This document shows positions 4,366 through 7,372 of a stretch of DNA of 7,372 nucleotides, piece after piece. Location: positions 1 through 7,372 of the forward strand of contig JAUWFP010000101.1 in the NCBI GenBank assembly GCA_030606845.1. The letters run 5' to 3'. The DNA comes from Anaerolineales bacterium (GTDB taxonomy: Bacteria; Chloroflexota; Anaerolineae; Anaerolineales; E44-bin32). The translations under genes and the position numbers were made by a program. The notes beneath the pieces are model-generated. The model was not told the origin of the DNA. It saw only the letters and a list, made by a program, of their open reading frames with translations, and did not search any database. Numbering within the stretch: the stretch's first letter is position 1; each line of letters begins with the position of its first letter.

Positions 4366-5043
4366 ATGGACAAGTACGCGAACACAACAGAGCCCCTGAT
4401 TGCTCTGGCCTTTTATGATGGCGGCGTCATCCTTCAGAAACTTGTTGAGGGTGGGGGAGTGACAGCGTTTCCCGTAGACCCTCTTCACCTTCAGGAAGTG
4501 TTTTCGGGATTCTCTTACTCAACACCGATTCTGCCCGGAAATGTCCTGTGCTGGGGCAGTCAGCAGCAGAGGGAGATCGTCGCCTGGTGGCGCCCTCCGC
4601 AATATCACACTCTTCTTGTAGAGGTGGACAGCACCATACACCGATGGAGAGTGCCGTTGCCAGGGTTCGTCGTCGTGGCAAGCAAGCCCTCGCTTTCTGT
4701 AGGCGCGCTGAAAGGAGCGGAAATACCTTCCGCAGAATGCCAGGTCTACAACGTGCCTCTTCCGAACACATCGAACACCTCCGGCCATGGATCTGTTTGC
4801 CTTGGCAGCGCACGACTTCCCGAAGATGTTCGTGTGGACAGCTTGGATGGGGTATGGCGGACGTATATCGGGTCAACTTTCGGTTCTCACAGCGTATCCG
4901 GCAAGAGTCTTTCCTACCCTGAGGATGTCCGCCTCCTTCTTCTTCAGCTCCATGAGGAGAAAGCAGAATCATTTCCAGGGGATGAGCTTTGTGCCGAGAA
5001 GCCGATGACGCTGAAGGAGTGGCTTTCCAAATGGTTCGATTGA
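4366..5043 (+). CDS. PRTRC system protein B (E2-like candidate)
   Basis: The product is 225 residues. The N-terminal half has strands such as LIALAFYDGGVILQKL and HTLLVEVDSTIHRWRVPLPGFVVVAS. The second half holds YNVPLPNTSNTSGHGSVCLG (about 128-147). This resembles the E2/UBC active-site segment HPN(I/V)...G.ICL, with C145 in the place of the thioester cysteine and PN (133-134) in the HPN position. Downstream are a conserved-looking W164 (GVWRTYIGSTFGSHS) and a helix, PEDVRLLLLQLHEEK. PRTRC B (TIGR03737) is, as I recall, linked to the prokaryotic E2 families of Pfam (Prok-E2_D). The predicted job is to carry an activated small protein as a thioester between the E1-like ThiF and a target; this is family inference, not proven here. 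AAGGAGG (4354-4360) lies 5 bases before the ATG. It overlaps protein A by 13 bases. Confidence 0.75.
   Translation: MDKYANTTEPLIALAFYDGGVILQKLVEGGGVTAFPVDPLHLQEVFSGFSYSTPILPGNVLCWGSQQQREIVAWWRPPQYHTLLVEVDSTIHRWRVPLPGFVVVASKPSLSVGALKGAEIPSAECQVYNVPLPNTSNTSGHGSVCLGSARLPEDVRVDSLDGVWRTYIGSTFGSHSVSGKSLSYPEDVRLLLLQLHEEKAESFPGDELCAEKPMTLKEWLSKWFD
5014..5019 (+). promoter_or_regulatory. Ribosome binding site supporting the protein A start at 5031
   Basis: AAGGAG inside the end of gene B, 11 bases before the ATG at 5031. The only earlier in-frame start, TTG at 4989, has no comparable site. Confidence 0.5.
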
Positions 5044-5621
5044 TATCTCAACTGGTCGGTGTTCGGCTGGCCGGCGCAGCTGCGAAGCCGGCACCTCTCG
5101 GTACGTACGTGCTCTCCAGAGAGTGGGTGCTCCTTGAAACTGAACGAGAGGAATTCCGAGCACGTGTTTCGGTGGCTCAATTGAAAAATCCCATTCCCTC
5201 ACTTCCATCAGAGGGACCTTCCTTTGAATGGAAGATTCCCATGCCCCCGAGAAAGCTCGTTAGAGAAGAAGTCACCCCCATTCTAGGGGCCGTCAACTCA
5301 TTTGGTAACCGGGGTCAGTTAGAGGCCATGGTGAATCTTCTGTGGGACGGCTATGCCTGGCTGCTGGAATTACCTGAGCAGTTCATCACCGCCGGTTCCG
5401 TTCAATCCTATGGTGGGCTTCCCGAAGGCGCAGTAATACAAATCCACTCTCATGGTCGAATGCAGCCGTTCTGGAGTACGACGGACAATGCCGACGAGAT
5501 GGGCTTCCTGATCTACTGTGTCGTAGGGGGATTAGGGACGTCCAATACAAAGATGCTCTGTCGTGTTGGGATCAATGGCTTCTGGCATGATCTGGAGGAA
5601 AAACATGTTTTCGCCGGATGA
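5031..5621 (+). CDS. PRTRC system protein A (JAB/JAMM metalloprotease)
   Basis: The product is 196 residues and has a JAB/JAMM isopeptidase-type domain in its second half. The motif HSHGRMQPFWSTTD (139-152) fits the JAMM signature HxHx7SxxD exactly, giving H139, H141, S149 and D152 as zinc ligands and catalytic residues. A glutamate upstream (E79 or E80 in REEVTP) could be the catalytic base. The block LLWDGYAWLLELPEQ (103-117) and the ending GFLIYCVVGG...RVGINGFWHDL (158-187) match the PRTRC A layout (TIGR03735). JAMM enzymes cut after the C-terminal glycine of ubiquitin-like proteins, so the expected substrate is protein C, either to mature its tail or to remove it from targets. The ATG at 5031 is chosen for its AAGGAG and lies in frame with a weaker TTG at 4989. 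It overlaps B by 13 bases and ThiF by 17, indicating translational coupling. Confidence 0.85.
   Translation: MVRLISQLVGVRLAGAAAKPAPLGTYVLSREWVLLETEREEFRARVSVAQLKNPIPSLPSEGPSFEWKIPMPPRKLVREEVTPILGAVNSFGNRGQLEAMVNLLWDGYAWLLELPEQFITAGSVQSYGGLPEGAVIQIHSHGRMQPFWSTTDNADEMGFLIYCVVGGLGTSNTKMLCRVGINGFWHDLEEKHVFAG
5594..5599 (+). promoter_or_regulatory. Ribosome binding site deciding the ThiF start
   Basis: GGAGGA with a short spacer to the ATG at 5605, inside the end of gene A. The earlier in-frame ATG at 5563 would add 14 residues that precede this site, so 5605 is preferred. Confidence 0.6.
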
Positions 5622-6483
5622 TGAACGTAGTTGTATCTTCTATCCCACCGGGCTGGGAGGCATCAGCGAGCGCACTCGCTGGAATGTCCTTGTGACAGGA
5701 TGTGGCGGAACAGGGAGCTTCATCGCGCATACCCTGGCGCAGCTGAAAGCATCAAACACTCGTGAGGGCAGCGCTCTGGGGCGCATTGTCCTAATCGACC
5801 CCGACGTTGTCGAAGAGAGGAATGTGGGGCGGCAGAATTTTGCCTTCGCCGATGTCGGAACACCTAAATCACAGGCGCTCGCCTGGCGCTACAATCTTGC
5901 CTTCGGTATTGATATGGAATGGCACACCGTTCCCTTTGCGGCCTCACTTCTCCCCAAGAGGCAAACATCCATCGAGCGTATTGTGTTGATCGGAGCTGTG
6001 GATTCTGGAAGTTCCCGGGGGGAGATCGCCGATGCGCTTCATGCGCGCAAAGACGAGATTGTCTGGCTGGACAGTGGCAACGGCGAAACGAGAGGGCAGG
6101 TCGCCATTGGAAACACATTTGTGGGAGAGGAGCTAGTTTCAAGCGTGTATCCAGGGGTCAATGTTGCCAGATATCTTCCGTATCCTTCGCATTCCTTGCC
6201 CGAACTTCTTGAGGAGGATCCGGAACCCACACCGTCGTGTGCAGAGGCCGTTGAAAACCAGGAGCAGGGCCTGTATGTGAATAGATTTATGGCAGGTATT
6301 GTCGGTGAATATCTTCGTCGTCTGATTTCGGGCGAGTTGGCAGTCTTTCAGACCTGGGTGGACCTGTCCAGACTGGAAATGGCTTCCGTTCCCGTAAATC
6401 AATATCACATCAGTCGGCTATCCCATCTCAGGGAAGAAAGCCAGAGGAGTTCTATGGAAACCGTCCAGGAGGTATTGGCCTAG
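5605..6483 (+). CDS. PRTRC system ThiF family protein (E1-like adenylating enzyme)
   Basis: The product is 292 residues and has a Rossmann-like ThiF/MoeB/E1 adenylation domain. Nucleotide-binding loop GCGGTGS lies at 32-38. LIDPDVVEERNVGRQNF (63-79) is the classical acidic/arginine block (D65, D67, R76), and K88 in GTPKSQA is the ATP-contacting lysine. LIGAVDSGSSRGEI and WLDSGNGETRGQVAIG follow. C212 in PTPSCAEAVENQEQGLYVN occupies the place where E1-like enzymes carry their catalytic cysteine. No CxxC zinc pairs are present, unlike MoeB. This fits TIGR03736 (PRTRC_ThiF). The enzyme should use ATP to adenylate the C-terminus of a small protein, here most likely protein C, and pass it to B. 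It is the last gene of the cluster, overlapping A by 17 bases, and a strong terminator follows 38 bases after its stop. Confidence 0.88.
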   Translation: MFSPDDERSCIFYPTGLGGISERTRWNVLVTGCGGTGSFIAHTLAQLKASNTREGSALGRIVLIDPDVVEERNVGRQNFAFADVGTPKSQALAWRYNLAFGIDMEWHTVPFAASLLPKRQTSIERIVLIGAVDSGSSRGEIADALHARKDEIVWLDSGNGETRGQVAIGNTFVGEELVSSVYPGVNVARYLPYPSHSLPELLEEDPEPTPSCAEAVENQEQGLYVNRFMAGIVGEYLRRLISGELAVFQTWVDLSRLEMASVPVNQYHISRLSHLREESQRSSMETVQEVLA

Positions 6484-6520
6484 TAATCATCTCGTCCGTG
6501 TAAACTCCACTTCAACGCTG

Positions 6521-6551
6521 AGACAGACCCTTCGCGGTCTGTCTTGTTTTT
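6521..6551 (+). terminator. Intrinsic terminator of the PRTRC operon
   Basis: AGACAGACC (6521-6529) and GGTCTGTCT (6536-6544) form a perfect 9-bp stem around the 6-base loop CTTCGC, followed directly by TGTTTTT. This is a textbook Rho-independent terminator and marks the 3' end of the clamp/PRTRC transcription unit. Confidence 0.85.
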
Positions 6552-6630
6552 GGAGGACAAAGACGAAGGCATTAACTGTGGGGCTTGAAAGATCGTGATC
6601 GATGAAACCCAACGGAAAGGAGAGAACACA

Positions 6631-7372
6631 ATGGCTTCACAAGTCGCCGCAAAGGCATCGGTTGCAGCTGAAGTGCAGGAGGTGAAGGGCCCTTGGGTGT
6701 CTGACATTCAACCCGGGGACGAATTCATCGGTTTCTACGTAGCCAGAAATCCGCGGCTTAACCCATACCGCGATCCATCAAAGGGCAAGTACATGCGCTT
6801 CTTGCTCTCGGATCGTACTGGTTACATCCAGGCAAGGATCTGGGAAGATGCGGAGCCGGCCGCAGAGGAAATCACCAACAGCATACCGATCAAGGTGGAT
6901 GGTGTCGCCGAGCTCTATAACGGCGACGTTCAGGTCCACATAAGGCGCTTCCGCCTCGCCAGGGAGGGCGAGGTTCAACGAGATGACCTGATAAAGGCGT
7001 CAAGTCGAGATGTCGAGCAGATGTGGTTGGCCGTCCAGGACGCGATTGACCAGGTTCAGGACCCGCAGATATCTTCGTTGCTGCGCTACTTCTTTGAAGA
7101 TATTGGATTCACGTCCAAATTCCTTGAAATCCCCGCGGCAAGAGTCATCCACCACGCCAATTTGAGCGGGCTACTTGAGCACTGCTACGAACTCGTCCTT
7201 CTGGCTCAACCGCTGCTCGAACTCTATCCCGAAATCGACCAAGACCTCCTCATTGCCGGCATTCTCCTGCACGATATCGGAAAACTCGAGGAGTATGACT
7301 ATGAATATGATACTTCCGTGACGGATGCTGGAAAGCTCATCGGGCATGTTGTCATCTCCGAGCGCATCGTAT
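6631..7372 (+). CDS. YhaM/Cbf1-like OB-fold and HD-domain 3'-5' exonuclease (partial, 3' end outside)
   Basis: The reading frame is open from the ATG at 6631 to the window edge, giving 247 residues. After a short alanine-rich lead, an OB-fold nucleic-acid-binding domain runs from about 22 to 112 (WVSDIQPGDEFIGFYVAR, then FLLSDRTGYIQARIWE). A helical linker follows, then an HD phosphohydrolase domain: VIHHANLSGLLEHCYELVLLA (172-192), DLLIAGILLHDIGKLEEY (205-222; HD at 214-215) and AGKLIGHVVISERIV (233-247; H239). YhaM-family proteins share this order and degrade RNA or single-stranded DNA from the 3' end with a metal. The Staphylococcus relative Cbf1 was found as a protein binding a plasmid replication enhancer, so a replication role is possible. 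AAGGAG (6617-6622) lies 8 bases upstream. It follows the operon terminator and so needs its own promoter, which I could not identify. Confidence 0.85.
   Translation, partial: MASQVAAKASVAAEVQEVKGPWVSDIQPGDEFIGFYVARNPRLNPYRDPSKGKYMRFLLSDRTGYIQARIWEDAEPAAEEITNSIPIKVDGVAELYNGDVQVHIRRFRLAREGEVQRDDLIKASSRDVEQMWLAVQDAIDQVQDPQISSLLRYFFEDIGFTSKFLEIPAARVIHHANLSGLLEHCYELVLLAQPLLELYPEIDQDLLIAGILLHDIGKLEEYDYEYDTSVTDAGKLIGHVVISERIV

Noticed and set aside
4548..4922. 124-residue + strand ORF inside PRTRC B
   Set aside because: Overlaps B in another frame; arginine-rich with no motif, while B carries the E2-like segment.
4427..4972. 181-residue minus-strand ORF opposite PRTRC B
   Set aside because: It lies wholly antisense to a well-supported gene, shows no recognisable motif, and its composition (arginine and cysteine rich) is typical of a shadow frame.
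5864..6230. Minus and + strand ORFs overlapping ThiF
   Set aside because: ThiF motifs are unambiguous; the others are out-of-frame shadows.
1..7372. CRISPR array, tRNA, rRNA or insertion sequence
   Set aside because: No regularly spaced repeats, no cloverleaf or rRNA-like stretch, and no transposase motif were seen on either strand.

Overview
This looks like part of a bacterial plasmid or an integrated plasmid-like element. All convincing genes are on the + strand, have strong AGGAGG-type ribosome binding sites and a fairly balanced base composition. The sequence does not fix the host phylum. PRTRC cassettes and DUF433/DUF5615 pairs occur in several Gram-negative and environmental phyla (Proteobacteria, Acidobacteriota, Chlorobi and Chloroflexi are all possible), so I leave the taxon open.

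Layout. Positions 1-143 hold what looks like the truncated front end of a RES-domain toxin. A TATAAT-containing promoter candidate (about 178-205) follows, then a two-gene toxin-antitoxin-like operon: DUF433 (296-532) and the PIN-like DUF5615 (529-879), sharing an ATGA overlap. The gene-free stretch 880-1121 carries a dense set of inverted repeats, just ahead of a divergent DNA polymerase III beta sliding clamp gene (dnaN-like, 1122-2285).

A hairpin-bearing 80-base gap then leads into six closely packed genes in the order PRTRC E, C, F, B, A, ThiF (2366-6483). PRTRC is the TIGRFAM name for the ParB-Related, ThiF-Related Cassette. The parts visible here are a beta-grasp/ubiquitin-like candidate (C), an E2-like protein with a PN...G.VCLG active-site-like motif (B), a JAB/JAMM metalloprotease with a perfect HxHx7SxxD motif (A), and an E1-like adenylating enzyme (ThiF). 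E (acidic, low-complexity tail) and F are accessory proteins of unknown role. An unexplained ORF (about 3224-3532) containing a perfect 14-bp hairpin lies between C and F. A strong intrinsic terminator (6521-6551) closes the operon. A separate gene at 6631 runs off the right edge and encodes an OB-fold plus HD-domain protein of the YhaM/Cbf1 3'-5' exonuclease family.

How the genes may work together (inference). The cassette has the parts of a prokaryotic ubiquitin-like conjugation/deconjugation pathway. It sits directly behind a sliding clamp gene, and protein E ends in QLSLL, very close to the bacterial clamp-binding consensus QL(S/D)LF. This suggests a testable idea: the plasmid-encoded clamp recruits the PRTRC machinery, or is modified by it, loosely like PCNA ubiquitination in eukaryotes. 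The usual ParB gene of the cassette and PRTRC protein D are not in this window.
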